64,000 bases of DNA from Nocardia xishanensis NBRC 101358 (GCF_001613365.1 NZ_BDCF01000009.1:186001-250000); one strand, 5' to 3'; counted from the first letter of the stretch, positions 43,649-53,507 are shown. Notes: a model not told the origin generated them from the sequence alone. Program-made: numbers and translations.

Positions 43649-44506
43649 TTACTTGCGCAGCAAGTGGGCGAGGGTGCCGATGGAGAGCTTCGGCTTTTCC
43701 TCTTCCTGCGGCGCGTTCGGGTCGACGAGCTGGGTGTGCGGGATGACGGCTTCCGGGTCGGCGAACGGCTTGTAGGTCTTGTCGCCGAGCAGGGTGTAGT
43801 TGAGGTAGCCGACGAGGAGCGCGCGGGTGGTGCGGGCGGTTTTTGCTTCGTGCTTGCCCGCGCCGAGCGCGGCCAGTGCGCGGCGGCCCTCGATGATGCC
43901 GTTGTGCGAGGCTCCGTCGATAGTGCGCAGCAGCGCTTCGCCGCCCCACGCGGCGGTGAGTGGCAACGCGTTGGAGCTGACGGAGGAGACGTCCGTCGCG
44001 CCCGCCACGATGAGCGCGGGGATCTCGAGGTCGGGGGCGAGCGTTTCCGCGGCGGGGGCGGTCGGCGCGGGGAAAAGGGCGGCGTACGCGGCGACCTTGC
44101 GCTGCGCCGCGGCGATCACAGCGGCGCCCGCGCCCATGCCGTGCCCGACCAGGGCGAGCTTGTCGGGGTGCACGCTGATCTCGCCGTCGCCGAGGCGAAC
44201 ACCGGTGCAGATGTCGAGGCTGGTGAGCAAGTCGGTCGCGAGGCCGAGGTGTGACGGAATCGGACCGCGCTCGGTGTCGGGCGCGGCGACGACGAAACCC
44301 CAGGACGCCAGGTGTTGCAGCAGGTCGCGATAGTTGCCGACGCCGGTGAGCCAGCCGTGCCCGAACGCGACGGCGGGCAATCCACGTCCGTTCTCGGGCG
44401 TATAGACGACCCCGGGCTGGCCCGCGATAGCCAGATTCCCCCGCAGCACCCGGTGCGGGCCGCGGCTGGTCAGGGTGCTCAGTAGCGATTTCACAGACGC
44501 CGACAC
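43649..44506 (-). CDS. Alpha/beta-hydrolase fold protein lacking the Ser nucleophile
   Basis: A 285-residue protein of the dienelactone/PET-hydrolase-like group. It has the oxyanion strand FGHGWLTGVGNY, the nucleophile elbow position LVGHGMGAGAAV, an acid-site region VAGATDVSSVSSN and a C-terminal His in DGASHNGII. At the elbow the normal GHSMG is GHGMG, so the catalytic Ser is Gly. I checked the codon (GGC) on the minus strand. It may be a non-catalytic binding protein, or use another residue. GTG start; an in-frame GTG at 44494 would be four residues shorter. It is divergent from glmS. Confidence 0.8.
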   Translation of the reverse strand: MSASVKSLLSTLTSRGPHRVLRGNLAIAGQPGVVYTPENGRGLPAVAFGHGWLTGVGNYRDLLQHLASWGFVVAAPDTERGPIPSHLGLATDLLTSLDICTGVRLGDGEISVHPDKLALVGHGMGAGAAVIAAAQRKVAAYAALFPAPTAPAAETLAPDLEIPALIVAGATDVSSVSSNALPLTAAWGGEALLRTIDGASHNGIIEGRRALAALGAGKHEAKTARTTRALLVGYLNYTLLGDKTYKPFADPEAVIPHTQLVDPNAPQEEEKPKLSIGTLAHLLRK

Positions 44507-44542
44507 GACGTGAACGTTAACCGATAAGTACTCTGGGGAGCC

Positions 44543-46423
44543 ATGTGCGGAATCGTTGGCTACGTCGGGTACCGGGACGCGCTCGGCGTCGTCGTTGACG
44601 CCTTGCGCCGCATGGAATATCGCGGGTACGACTCCGCGGGCGTCGCGATCCTGGACGGACAGGGCGCTCTCGCGGTCGAACGCAAAGCGGGCAAGCTGGC
44701 CAATCTGGAGGCCGAGCTGGCCGAATCCGGGGTGGCGAGCTTCGCGGGCACCACAGGTATGGGCCACACGCGCTGGGCGACGCACGGCGCGCCGACCGAC
44801 CGCAACGCGCACCCGCACCGGGATGGCAGCGGCAAGATCGCCGTGGTGCACAACGGCATCATCGAGAACTTCGCGCCGCTGCGGCGCGAGCTGGAGGACG
44901 CCGGGATCGAGCTGCACAGCGACACCGACACCGAGGTGGCGGTGCACCTGGTGGCCCGCGCTTACGCCGACGGCCCGACCGCGGGCGATTTCCCGGCCAG
45001 CGCGCTGGCCGTGCTTCGCCGCCTGGAGGGCGCGTTCACGCTGGTCTTCACGCACGCCGATCACCCGGACGTGATCGTCGCGGCGCGACGCAACACGCCG
45101 CTGGTGGTCGGTGTCGGCAAGGGCGAGATGTTCATCGCCTCGGACGTCACCGCGTTCATCGAGCACACCCGCGAGGCGGTCGAGCTCGGTCAGGATCAGG
45201 CCGTGGTGATCACCTCCGACAGCTACCGGGTCACCGACTTCGCCGGCGTCGAGGAAGGGGTGCGCACCCGCCCGTTCACCATCGACTGGGATCTGGCCGC
45301 CGCGGAGAAGGGCGGCCACGACTACTTCATGCTCAAGGAGATCGAGGAGCAGCCGACCGCCGTCGCCGACACCCTCATCGGGCATTTCACCACCGACGAG
45401 TCCGGCGGCCGGATCGTGCTGGACGAGCAGCGGCTCGCCGATCAGGAGCTGCGCGAGTTCGACAAGGTCTTCGTGGTGGCCTGCGGCAGTTCGTATCACG
45501 CCGGTCTGCTGGCCAAGTACGCGATCGAGCACTGGACGCGCCTGCCCGTCGAAGTGGAGCTGGCCAGCGAGTTCCGCTACCGCGACCCGGTCCTCGACCG
45601 GTCGACGCTGGTGGTGGCGATCTCGCAGTCCGGTGAGACCGCCGACACGCTCGAAGCGGTGCGACACGCCAAGGAGCAGAAGGCGCGCGTGCTCGCCATC
45701 TGCAACACCAACGGCGCGCAGATCCCGCGCGAGTCGGACGCGGTCCTCTACACGCGCACCGGCCCGGAGATCGGCGTCGCCTCGACCAAGGCGTTCCTCG
45801 CGCAGGTGGCGGCGAACTACCTCGTGGGCCTGGCGCTGGCGCAGGCGCGCGGCACCAAGTACCCCGACGAGGTCGCGCGCGAGTTCCGCGAGCTGGAGGC
45901 CATGCCGAAGCTGGTCGAGCGGGTGCTGGAGACGGCGCCGCAGGTGCGGGCGATCGCCAGGGAGCTGGCGCACGTGCCGACCGTGCTGTTCCTCGGCCGC
46001 CACGTGGGTTACCCGGTGGCGCTGGAAGGTGCGCTCAAGCTCAAGGAACTCGCGTACATGCATGCCGAGGGCTTCGCCGCCGGTGAGCTCAAGCACGGCC
46101 CGATCGCGCTGATCGAGGACGGGCTGCCGGTGATCGTGGTGATGCCGTCGCCGAAGGGCCGCGCGGTGCTGCACTCCAAGCTGCTCAGCAATATCCGCGA
46201 GATCCAGGCGCGCGGCGCGCGGACGATCGTGATCGCGGAGGAGGGCGACGACACGGTGCGTCCGTTCGCCGACGATCTGATCGAGATCCCCTCGGCGCCG
46301 ACCCTTTTCCAGCCGCTGCTCTCGACCGTCCCGTTGCAGATCTTCGCCGCCGAGGTGGCGCAGGCCCGCGGCTACGACGTCGACAAGCCGCGGAACCTGG
46401 CGAAATCGGTGACGGTCGAATAG
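44543..46423 (+). CDS. glmS: Glutamine--fructose-6-phosphate aminotransferase
   Basis: A 626-residue full-length enzyme that makes glucosamine-6-phosphate, the entry step to UDP-GlcNAc. The N-terminal glutaminase domain begins MCGIVGYVG with nucleophile Cys2, followed by RMEYRGYDSAG and HTRWATHGAPTDRNAHPH. Two SIS sugar-isomerase domains follow (VACGSSYHAG, AISQSGETADT, GRHVGYPVALEGALKLKE). The C-terminus KPRNLAKSVTVE is the conserved F6P-site tail. No glmS ribozyme is seen in the 36-base upstream gap. It is the counterpart of Rv3436c. Confidence 0.97.
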   Translation: MCGIVGYVGYRDALGVVVDALRRMEYRGYDSAGVAILDGQGALAVERKAGKLANLEAELAESGVASFAGTTGMGHTRWATHGAPTDRNAHPHRDGSGKIAVVHNGIIENFAPLRRELEDAGIELHSDTDTEVAVHLVARAYADGPTAGDFPASALAVLRRLEGAFTLVFTHADHPDVIVAARRNTPLVVGVGKGEMFIASDVTAFIEHTREAVELGQDQAVVITSDSYRVTDFAGVEEGVRTRPFTIDWDLAAAEKGGHDYFMLKEIEEQPTAVADTLIGHFTTDESGGRIVLDEQRLADQELREFDKVFVVACGSSYHAGLLAKYAIEHWTRLPVEVELASEFRYRDPVLDRSTLVVAISQSGETADTLEAVRHAKEQKARVLAICNTNGAQIPRESDAVLYTRTGPEIGVASTKAFLAQVAANYLVGLALAQARGTKYPDEVAREFRELEAMPKLVERVLETAPQVRAIARELAHVPTVLFLGRHVGYPVALEGALKLKELAYMHAEGFAAGELKHGPIALIEDGLPVIVVMPSPKGRAVLHSKLLSNIREIQARGARTIVIAEEGDDTVRPFADDLIEIPSAPTLFQPLLSTVPLQIFAAEVAQARGYDVDKPRNLAKSVTVE

Positions 46424-46622
46424 ACATCGGCGTGGCGTGTCCTCCCGGCGAACCACCGATCCGCGAGCCGTCATGGCCGTTGGCCGCCTTGGGCGTAGAC
46501 GACGACCGCGGCTGACGACCGAACCCCGCCGCGCTGCACCCTGACCACCTTCTGTCGAGCCGCCGACTCGGCTGGCAGAGTGCCGGCGCGCTGCGGAACC
46601 GGCAGCCGCGTGTCGCAACCGG
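46424..46622. other. Spacer after glmS
   Basis: I see no intact gene here. It may contain the unrecognisable N-terminal part of the MarR pseudogene that follows. Confidence 0.35.
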
Positions 46623-46890
46623 CTCGGAGGCAAACGCCGACGGGCCGCCGACGCGGTGGTGCTCAGTCAGAGCGTGACGACCCGGCTGGTCTCTCGCCTC
46701 GAGGACCGCAGAATGCTCCAGCGCTACCTGTTCCCAGACGACCGTCGCGGCAGCGATCGGCAGAGGGCCAGCGGTTGCTCGATCAGGCTCGCCGAACCTC
46801 CGACACCGCGCTGTCCAGAGGTCGCGCCGACTCTGAACTCGCGTCGCTCGTCGCGGCAGTGGGGGCGCTGAACGCGGCATCCACGCGCTG
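46623..46890 (+). pseudogene. Decayed MarR-family regulator gene
   Basis: One frame encodes the DNA-recognition helix and wing of a MarR repressor (DAVVLSQSVTTRLVSRLED, YLFPDDRRG). A frameshift just after the wing moves the homology to another frame, EGQRLLDQARRTSDTALSRG followed by LASLVAAVGAL, which is the C-terminal dimer helix. No start and no intact N-terminal helix can be found. At least one frameshift plus N-terminal loss makes it non-functional. Confidence 0.65.
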
Positions 46891-46920
46891 GCCGGGCGTG
46901 TCGGCCGGGTATGACCGGAA

Positions 46921-47340
46921 CTACTGCACGGTGACGGTGCCGCGCATCTCCGGGTGCAGGCTGCACAGGTAGCGGTAGGTGCCCGCCTGGGTGAAGGTGT
47001 AGCTCCACTCGCCCTTGTCGAAGATCGGGCTGTTGATGCCCATGGCCTTGTCGCCGATGCCCTGCACGGAGTGCGGCGATTTGTCGGAGAACTTCCAGGT
47101 GACGGTGTCGCCGACGCCGACAGTGACGTTATCGGGGGAGAACTTCATGTCGTCCACGTCGACGGTGACGGCGGCCGCCTTGCGTTCGCCGGTCGGGGCG
47201 GCGGTCGCCGACGTGGCCCGCCCGGTGGTGGTGGGCGCGGTGGCGGAATCGTCGGAGCCGCAGCCCACCAGCAACAGCGTTGCCGCCACGGCGAACGCGG
47301 TGACGAACGGAGCGGGCTTGACGCGGCGGACCATCGGCAT
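46921..47340 (-). CDS. Cupredoxin-domain lipoprotein (plastocyanin/azurin type)
   Basis: A 139-residue protein. The signal peptide ends with lipobox LLVGC, then comes a Ser/Thr/Ala linker. The cupredoxin domain carries the type 1 copper ligands: His in SPHSVQ and Cys-His-Met in YLCSLHPEM. The fold marks VTVDVDDMKFSPDNVTVGVGD and WSYTFTQAGTYRY are clear. It likely transfers electrons or handles copper at the outer face of the membrane. ATG at MPMVRRVKP is chosen to give a normal signal peptide. It is divergent from nnr. Confidence 0.9.
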   Translation of the reverse strand: MPMVRRVKPAPFVTAFAVAATLLLVGCGSDDSATAPTTTGRATSATAAPTGERKAAAVTVDVDDMKFSPDNVTVGVGDTVTWKFSDKSPHSVQGIGDKAMGINSPIFDKGEWSYTFTQAGTYRYLCSLHPEMRGTVTVQ

Positions 47341-47479
47341 GATGTCTGAGCCTAGTCGCCGGGCGAGCCGGGAACAGCCGGGGCTTGCGGCACGGCGGAT
47401 TTCGCTGTGCCGGACGGTAGTGTCCGACATGCGGGCGGTAGGCCCGCGGCAAGCGGGTTCCGAACCAGTGGAGGCGCCG

Positions 47480-48919
47480 ATGCCCGTTCAACGGGGCTAT
47501 TTCACCGCCGACGAAGTGCGCGCGGCCGAAGCCGAACTGTTCACCAGGGTGCCCGAGGGTGTGCCCATGCAGCGCGCGGCGCACGGTCTGGCGACGATCG
47601 TCGCCAGGGAGCTCGGAGCGCGCGCGGGCGGTGTCGCCGGACGGGCCGTCACGCTGCTGGTCGGTTCAGGAGACAACGGCGGCGACGCTCTGTGGGCCGG
47701 AGCGAAACTGCGCCGACGAGGCGTGGCGGTGACGGCCGTGCTGCTCGATCCCGCCCGCGCGCACGCGAAAGGGCTTGCCGCGCTCCGCGCGTCGGGCGGC
47801 CGGGTGAGCGAGGAGGTCGGCGCGCCCGATCTGATCGTGGACGGCATCGTCGGCATCTCCGGCCGTGGTCCGCTGCGGCCGCGCGCCGCGGAACTCGTTG
47901 CGGGGGTGAACGTTCCGATCGTCGCTGCGGACCTGCCGAGCGGCGTCGACCCGGACACCGGCGCGGTGGCCGGGCCCGCCGTGCGCGCGGCGGTGACGGT
48001 CGCCTTCGGCGCGTACAAGCCGGTGCACGCGCTGGCCGCGCCGTGGTGCGGCCGAATCGAGTTGGTGCCCATCGGTTTGCGGCTCCCCGAGCCCGAGCTC
48101 GCCGCCCTCGAACCGGCCCATATCGGTGCGCGATGGCCGGTGCCTGGGCCGGCCGACGACAAGTACACCCAGGGCGTCACCGGAATCTGCGCGGGCAGCG
48201 CGACCTATCCCGGTGCGGCCGTGTTGTGCACGGGCGGTGCGGTGGCGGCCACCTCCGGCATGGTGCGCTACGCGGGTACCGGCTCGGCGCAGGTGCTCGC
48301 GCACTTCCCGGAAGTGATTGCGGCGCAAAGCGTGTCCGAGACCGGTCGGGTGCAGTCCTGGGTGTTCGGCCCGGGGGCCGGAACGGACGCGGACGCGCGC
48401 GAACGGCTCGAGCAGATCCTCGCCGCCGACCTGCCCGTGGTGGTGGACGCCGACGGACTGACCCTGCTCGCCGCCGCGCCCGAGTTGGTGCGCGACCGCG
48501 CCGCGCCGACGGTGCTGACGCCGCACGCCGGGGAATTCGCCCGGCTGACCGGGCAGGAGGTGGGCGCGGATCGCGTCGGAGCGGTCCGCGACCTGGCCGA
48601 GAAATGGCAGGTCACCGTGCTCCTCAAAGGCCGGGCGACCCTGGTCGCCGCGCCGGGCCGCCCGGTGCTGGTCAACGAGGCGGGCGGTTCATGGGCGGCC
48701 ACCGCGGGCGCGGGCGACGTGCTCTCCGGCGTCATCGGCGCACTCCTCGCGGCGGGGCGTGACCCGGCGTGGTCCGCCGCGGCCGCCGCCCGTGCGCATG
48801 CCCTGGCCGCGAACCTCGCCGCCCACGAGAATCGCCCGACCGCCGCGCCCACTTCCGCGACCCCGCTTCTGAACCACGTTCGCGCGGCGGTACGCACCCT
48901 GCGTTCGTTGAGCGACTGA
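47480..48919 (+). CDS. nnr: Bifunctional NAD(P)H-hydrate epimerase / ADP-dependent dehydratase
   Basis: A 479-residue metabolite-repair enzyme that restores damaged NAD(P)H hydrates. The N-terminal half is the epimerase (YjeF_N, with LVGSGDNGGDALWAG and IVAADLPSGVDPDTG). The C-terminal half is the ribokinase-like dehydratase (GPGAGTD, TPHAGEFARLTG, TAGAGDVLSGVIGALLA). GTGGAGGCG precedes the ATG. It is the counterpart of Rv3433c and keeps the glmS-nnr-alr order of mycobacteria. Confidence 0.94.
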   Translation: MPVQRGYFTADEVRAAEAELFTRVPEGVPMQRAAHGLATIVARELGARAGGVAGRAVTLLVGSGDNGGDALWAGAKLRRRGVAVTAVLLDPARAHAKGLAALRASGGRVSEEVGAPDLIVDGIVGISGRGPLRPRAAELVAGVNVPIVAADLPSGVDPDTGAVAGPAVRAAVTVAFGAYKPVHALAAPWCGRIELVPIGLRLPEPELAALEPAHIGARWPVPGPADDKYTQGVTGICAGSATYPGAAVLCTGGAVAATSGMVRYAGTGSAQVLAHFPEVIAAQSVSETGRVQSWVFGPGAGTDADARERLEQILAADLPVVVDADGLTLLAAAPELVRDRAAPTVLTPHAGEFARLTGQEVGADRVGAVRDLAEKWQVTVLLKGRATLVAAPGRPVLVNEAGGSWAATAGAGDVLSGVIGALLAAGRDPAWSAAAAARAHALAANLAAHENRPTAAPTSATPLLNHVRAAVRTLRSLSD

Positions 48920-48958
48920 AGCCGCCCGACTCCTTGTAGAGCCGACTCGGGGGCGGCT
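48920..48958 (+). terminator. Terminator-like hairpin after nnr
   Basis: AGCCGCCC pairs with GGGCGGCT around a loop that holds a second GACTC-type element. It starts at the last base of the nnr stop codon region. No U-tract. Confidence 0.45.
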
Positions 48959-49299
48959 CCGAGGAAGTGCCGTCGAGGTCGATGTTTCGGCCGGAGTCCG
49001 ATCGAACGGTTGCCGCCCGCTCAACCGCAGCACTGGGCGACCAGCTGTCCTGTTCGCTCCGCCGCCGCGTCGAGTGCGGGCGCGGAGCGACGTGCGCCGA
49101 TTGCCGAAGATTGGCTGCGCACGAGGACGACATCGACGAGGGTGAACGCCACCCTGGCGGACGTCGGAGTTTCACTTCTTCGGCCGCGCTCGGCCCATCG
49201 GAAAGGGCGTCGACACCGTGTTCCCGCCTCGCCCGCCGACGCCCGGCATTCCTCGATGACCTGCGGAATCGATACTCCCTCGCGAGGCGGATCCGCGGA
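48959..49299. other. Spacer between nnr and alr
   Basis: About 340 bases. No recognisable gene. A minus-strand frame here encodes a short unrecognised tail ([18 protein letters not shown]) ending at 49021, which may be old coding debris. The alr promoter must lie in this stretch but no clear boxes are seen. Confidence 0.3.
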
Positions 49300-50457
49300 A
49301 TGGCAGGATCGGCAGCTGTGAGTGCGCAAGTGGAGACCGTTGTCGATCTTGGTGCCATTGCCCACAATGTGCGGGTTCTGCGTGAGTACGCGGGGGACGC
49401 GGCGGTGATGGTGGTGGTGAAGGCCGACGGCTACAACCACGGCGCGGTGGAGGTCGCGCGAGCAGCATTGGCGGCGGGGGCTCGGGAACTCGGCACGACC
49501 ACGATTCCGGAGGCGCTGCAATTGCGGGCCGCCGGTATCGACGCGCCGATTCTGTGCTGGCTCAACAACTCCGACTCCGACTACGCCGCCGCGATCGCGG
49601 GCGACATCGAGATCGGCGTCTCCTCGCTGGCGCATCTGCGGTCGGTCGAGGCGGCGGCCCGGCGGGTCGGCCGGACGGCGACGGTCACCCTGAAGGTCGA
49701 CACCGGATTGAACCGCAACGGGATCGCCCCGGACGAATACCCGCGGGTCCTCGCGGCGCTTCGCGACCTGGTGTCGGAGGGCGTCGTGCGCTTCCGCGCG
49801 ATCTTCTCTCACCTGGCGCACGCCGACGAGCCCGACCACCCGTTCCTCGACGTACAGCGCGACCGGTTCATCGCGGCCATCGCCGCGGCCGAGCGGCACG
49901 GTCTGCCGCCGGAGGTCGCGCACCTGGCCAACTCCGCCGCCGCGGTCACCCGGCCCGACCTGGCCTTCGACATGGTGCGCCCTGGCATCGCGGTGTACGG
50001 CCTGAGTCCGGTCCCCGAGCTGGGCGACTTCGGCCTGCGTCCCGCGATGACCTTCCAAGCCAAGGTCGCCCTCGTGAAACGGGTCGCCGCCGGTGAGGGC
50101 GTCTCGTACGGACACCAGTGGATCGCCCCGCACGACACCACCGTCGCCCTCGTCCCGGCCGGGTATGCCGACGGCGTGTTCCGCCCGCTGAGCGGCCGTT
50201 TCGACGTGTGGCTCGGCGGCATGAGACGCCCTAACGTCGGGCGGGTGTGCATGGACCAGTTCGTCGTCGACCTGGGCGACAACGCCGCGGGCGTGGCGGA
50301 GGGCGACACCGCGATTCTGTTCGGCGGCGGCGCCGGCGAGCCGGGTGCGCAGGACTGGGCCGACCTGCTCGGCACCATCCACTACGAGATCGTTTGCTCG
50401 CCGCGCGGACGGGTCGCGCGCCGCCATATCGGGATGGATCCGGCTTGCCCGCGCTGA
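49300..50457 (+). CDS. alr: Alanine racemase
   Basis: A 385-residue PLP enzyme that makes D-alanine for peptidoglycan. Lys41 in [11 protein letters not shown] carries the cofactor, the second base Tyr is in GVSYGHQW, and the Arg that contacts the PLP ring is in [19 protein letters not shown]. The barrel and C-terminal beta domain are complete ([13 protein letters not shown]). The exact start is uncertain: ATG at MAGSAAV or GTG at 49318 ([11 protein letters not shown]). It heads the alr-hydrolase-tsaEB-rimI-tsaD gene group. Confidence 0.95.
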   Translation: MAGSAAVSAQVETVVDLGAIAHNVRVLREYAGDAAVMVVVKADGYNHGAVEVARAALAAGARELGTTTIPEALQLRAAGIDAPILCWLNNSDSDYAAAIAGDIEIGVSSLAHLRSVEAAARRVGRTATVTLKVDTGLNRNGIAPDEYPRVLAALRDLVSEGVVRFRAIFSHLAHADEPDHPFLDVQRDRFIAAIAAAERHGLPPEVAHLANSAAAVTRPDLAFDMVRPGIAVYGLSPVPELGDFGLRPAMTFQAKVALVKRVAAGEGVSYGHQWIAPHDTTVALVPAGYADGVFRPLSGRFDVWLGGMRRPNVGRVCMDQFVVDLGDNAAGVAEGDTAILFGGGAGEPGAQDWADLLGTIHYEIVCSPRGRVARRHIGMDPACPR

Positions 50458-50509
50458 CGCCGTGTGCTGGACTCGTCGGCGTGTGCCGCTGACAGGTGAG
50501 GGGATCTCG

Positions 50510-51631
50510 ATGCGATCGCGACGTCCGAAAATATTGCGGGGCAACAACAATCACTCCACCATCTGGCGCGGTGGGATGGCGACCGCCGGTATGGTCGGCG
50601 CGCTCGCGAGCGCGCACGCGTTACGCCGCGCAGGGGCGAAGGTGCTCTGGCCCGCGCGTCGCGACGAATACCGCGACGAGAACTTCGCGCTCATGGCGGA
50701 GGACCGGGCCGGTGCGGTGATCGCCGAGGACGGTGTCCTGCTAGCCACCAGCGAATGCGGTCCGGCCGACGCGCCGCTGACCGTCGTCTTCGTGCACGGC
50801 TTCTGCAACAGCATGGAGTCCTTCCACTTCCAGCGGCGCGACCTGGAAGAACGCTGGGGTGGGCAGGCCCGCCTGGTGTTCTTCGACCTGCGCGGGCACG
50901 GACGCTCCGGCACGCCGGCAACGGAGAGCTGCACCGTGGCGCAGCTCGGCCGCGATGTGGCCGCCGTCGTCGAGGCGAGCGCGCCCACCGGACCGGTCGC
51001 GCTCGTGGGTCATTCGCTCGGCGGCATGGCGGTGCTCGCCGCGGCGGCCCAGTTCCCCGAGCTGTTCGCGCGCCGGGTGATCGCGATCGCGCTGCTCTCC
51101 ACGGCGGCCGCCGAGGTCACCGCGGCGGGCATCACCCAGCTGCTGCGCAATCCGGCGATCGATGGTTTCCGGCTCGCGGTGCACACCGCGCCCGCGCTGG
51201 TGCAGGCCGGTCGATCCACGGTGCGACATCTGATCACGCCGTTCCTGCACGTCAGCTCGTTCCGCGGCCCCGTGAGCCCGACGCTGTCCAGGTTCACCAC
51301 GCTGATGATCGACGACACCCCGGTGGAGACGATCGTGAAGTTCCTGAAAGCCATTGAGCTGCACGACGAATCGGCCGCCTTGCCGACGCTGGCCGGGCTC
51401 CCTGTGCTAGTGCTGGGCGGCGCGCACGACCTGGTCATCCCGTTCCGCAACTCGCGGGCGCTGGCCCGTGAGCTGCCGAACAGCGAACTGGTCCGTCTCG
51501 CCGAGGCCGCCCACATGCCGCATCTCCAGTTCCCCGACACCGTCAACGACGCGCTGCACCGGCTGCTGGTGCGCGCCGGGTTCGTCCGCGCCGAGGAGGC
51601 GGACGGGCCCGACGAGGCCACGGCAGGGTGA
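50510..51631 (+). CDS. Alpha/beta-fold hydrolase
   Basis: A 373-residue protein. An N-terminal hydrophobic segment (GGMATAGMVGALASAHALRR) is followed by a complete alpha/beta hydrolase: oxyanion HG in VFVHGFCNSMESF, nucleophile Ser in LVGHSLGGMAV, Asp in LGGAHDLVIPF and His in AAHMPHLQFP. This is the usual gene between alr and tsaE in nocardioforms. It may be an esterase or lipase at the membrane. Substrate unknown. Confidence 0.9.
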   Translation: MRSRRPKILRGNNNHSTIWRGGMATAGMVGALASAHALRRAGAKVLWPARRDEYRDENFALMAEDRAGAVIAEDGVLLATSECGPADAPLTVVFVHGFCNSMESFHFQRRDLEERWGGQARLVFFDLRGHGRSGTPATESCTVAQLGRDVAAVVEASAPTGPVALVGHSLGGMAVLAAAAQFPELFARRVIAIALLSTAAAEVTAAGITQLLRNPAIDGFRLAVHTAPALVQAGRSTVRHLITPFLHVSSFRGPVSPTLSRFTTLMIDDTPVETIVKFLKAIELHDESAALPTLAGLPVLVLGGAHDLVIPFRNSRALARELPNSELVRLAEAAHMPHLQFPDTVNDALHRLLVRAGFVRAEEADGPDEATAG

Positions 51632-51737
51632 GCGAGGCCCGCCGCGGCGATCCCGAAGCTGCCGACGGCCGGATCGACCCACGCCGGTACGCTCGACGCG
51701 GATCAGCGGCAAGGCGAGAAGGGATCGGAGGCCGGCG

Positions 51738-52187
51738 GTGACGCAGCAACGGCGAACGCTGCCGACCGTGGAAGACACCGAGGCGCTCGGCCGCGAACTG
51801 GCGAGCGGACTCGGCGCGGGCGATCTCGTGGTGCTCGACGGTCCGCTCGGCGCGGGCAAGACCGCACTCACACGCGGCATCGCCGACGGCCTCGGCGTGC
51901 AGGGCAGGGTGAGCTCGCCCACTTTCATCATCGCCAGACAACATCGCGCGGGCAGGCGCGTCGGCGCCGCGCCGGTGCCGATGGTGCACGTGGACGCCTA
52001 CCGGCTCGGCGGCGATCTGGACGCACTCGACGCGCTCGATCTCGACACCGATCTGCACGAGGCGGTGGTCGTCGTGGAGTGGGGCCTCGGGGTCGTCGAG
52101 CACCTGGCCGAGCGGCACCTGCGCGTCCTGCTGACCAGGGAACCGGAATCCGATGTGCGAACAGCGGTCTGGGAGTGGGTGGAGTAG
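51738..52187 (+). CDS. tsaE: tRNA t6A synthesis ATPase TsaE
   Basis: A 149-residue P-loop protein: Walker A LDGPLGAGKTALTRG, the switch region VSSPTFIIAR, the HVDAYRL motif and Walker B-like VVVVEWG. TsaE supports the TsaB-TsaD complex in forming threonylcarbamoyl-adenosine at position 37 of tRNAs that read ANN codons. GTG start with GGAGG upstream. Counterpart of Rv3422c. Confidence 0.94.
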   Translation: MTQQRRTLPTVEDTEALGRELASGLGAGDLVVLDGPLGAGKTALTRGIADGLGVQGRVSSPTFIIARQHRAGRRVGAAPVPMVHVDAYRLGGDLDALDALDLDTDLHEAVVVVEWGLGVVEHLAERHLRVLLTREPESDVRTAVWEWVE

Positions 52188-52287
52188 ACGCAGGTCACAG
52201 TGGGCGCGGGCCGGATCGGCCGCCGGGTTTAGCTACCCGGTAGCTCCGCACCGCCGTGAGGTACCACCCGGTATCGTTGGGCCAATC

Positions 52288-52989
52288 ATGCTTGTACTAG
52301 CTGTCGACACCGCGACACCCGCCGTTACAGCGGGATTGGTGGAACTGGAGCAGGCCGCGCCCGATGCGGTCACCACGGCCGAGCTGCGTACCGTCGCCAC
52401 GCGGGTCCGGGTCGATGCCCGCGCTCACGCCGAGGTGCTGACCCCGCAGATACTCGAATGCCTCACCGAGGCAGGCCGTTCCAGGACCGATATCGCCGCG
52501 GTCGTCGCCGGTGTCGGGCCGGGCCCGTTCACCGGGTTGCGGGTCGGCATGGCGACGGCGGCCGCCTTCGGTGACGCGCTCGGCATCCCGGTGTACGGCG
52601 TGTGCAGCCTGGACGCGATCGCCTCGGACGTCTTCGCTCAGGGCGAGTTCACCGCCGACGGCGAGCTGCTCGTGGTGACCGACGCGCGCAGGCGCGAGGT
52701 GTACTGGGCGCGTTACCGCGCCGGTCTGCGGGTCGCTGGGCCGGACGTCGTCAAGCCCGGCGCGTTGGACCACGACTCGGCCACGGCGATCGCGGGCTCC
52801 GCCTCGCACGTCGACCTGTTCGATCTGCCGGTGCTGCCGGTGGAGACGCCATCGCCCGCGGGACTGGTGCGCGTCGCCGCCGCCGAACTCCTCACCCGCG
52901 CCGTGCCAGAACCGCTGGTGCCGCTCTACCTGCGCAGGCCGGACGCCGTCGAGAACGCCTACCGCACGCTCGACAGGACGGGAGCGTGA
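52288..52989 (+). CDS. tsaB: tRNA t6A synthesis protein TsaB
   Basis: A 233-residue ASKHA-fold protein paralogous to TsaD but without its metal site: MLVLAVDTATPAVTAGLV, AHAEVLTPQI, and the signature GVGPGPFTGLRVGMATAAAF. It forms the scaffold with TsaD. Its stop TGA is fused with the ATG of rimI. Confidence 0.95.
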   Translation: MLVLAVDTATPAVTAGLVELEQAAPDAVTTAELRTVATRVRVDARAHAEVLTPQILECLTEAGRSRTDIAAVVAGVGPGPFTGLRVGMATAAAFGDALGIPVYGVCSLDAIASDVFAQGEFTADGELLVVTDARRREVYWARYRAGLRVAGPDVVKPGALDHDSATAIAGSASHVDLFDLPVLPVETPSPAGLVRVAAAELLTRAVPEPLVPLYLRRPDAVENAYRTLDRTGA

Positions 52990-53507
52990 TGGTGGACGAC
53001 GAAGTACGCACCGCCGCCTTCCACATCGTGCCGATGAACGTGGACGACATCGAGCGCTGCGTCGAACTCGAACAACTGCTGTTCCCGGAGGACGATCCGT
53101 GGCACGCGGTCGCCTTCCGCTCGGAACTGGCCGGACGGCACAACCGCTACATCACCGCGCGCGACGAGGACGGACGGATGGTCGGATACGCGGGCGTGGC
53201 GCTGCTCGGTGACGCCGCTCACCCCGAGGCCGAAGTGCACACCATCGGCGTCGACCCGAACTACCACCGCGCAGGCATCGGCACGCTGCTGCTGGAGGCG
53301 TTGCTCGCGGAAGCGGGCAAGCGCGGCGGACCGGTCTTCCTCGAGGTGCGCACCGACAACGCGCCCGCCATCGCGCTCTACGCCAAGCACGGATTCCACA
53401 TCATCGGCTTGCGCAAGAACTACTACCACCCCAGCGGCGCCGACGCCTACACCATGCGCAGGCCGGAACTGACCGCGCTCCCGCTTCCCGACGAGGTGCT
53501 GTCGTGA
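52989..53507 (+). CDS. rimI: Ribosomal protein alanine N-acetyltransferase RimI
   Basis: A 172-residue GNAT acetyltransferase. The acetyl-CoA loop is [16 protein letters not shown], and [18 protein letters not shown] and [12 protein letters not shown] are RimI signatures. It acetylates N-terminal amines of proteins, S18 classically. It lies between tsaB and tsaD with start/stop overlaps on both sides, so translation is coupled through the operon. Confidence 0.93.
   Translation: MVDDEVRTAAFHIVPMNVDDIERCVELEQLLFPEDDPWHAVAFRSELAGRHNRYITARDEDGRMVGYAGVALLGDAAHPEAEVHTIGVDPNYHRAGIGTLLLEALLAEAGKRGGPVFLEVRTDNAPAIALYAKHGFHIIGLRKNYYHPSGADAYTMRRPELTALPLPDEVLS

Noticed and set aside
44507..44542. glmS ribozyme upstream of glmS
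   Set aside because: The gap to the divergent gene is only 36 bases, too short, and no ribozyme core is present.
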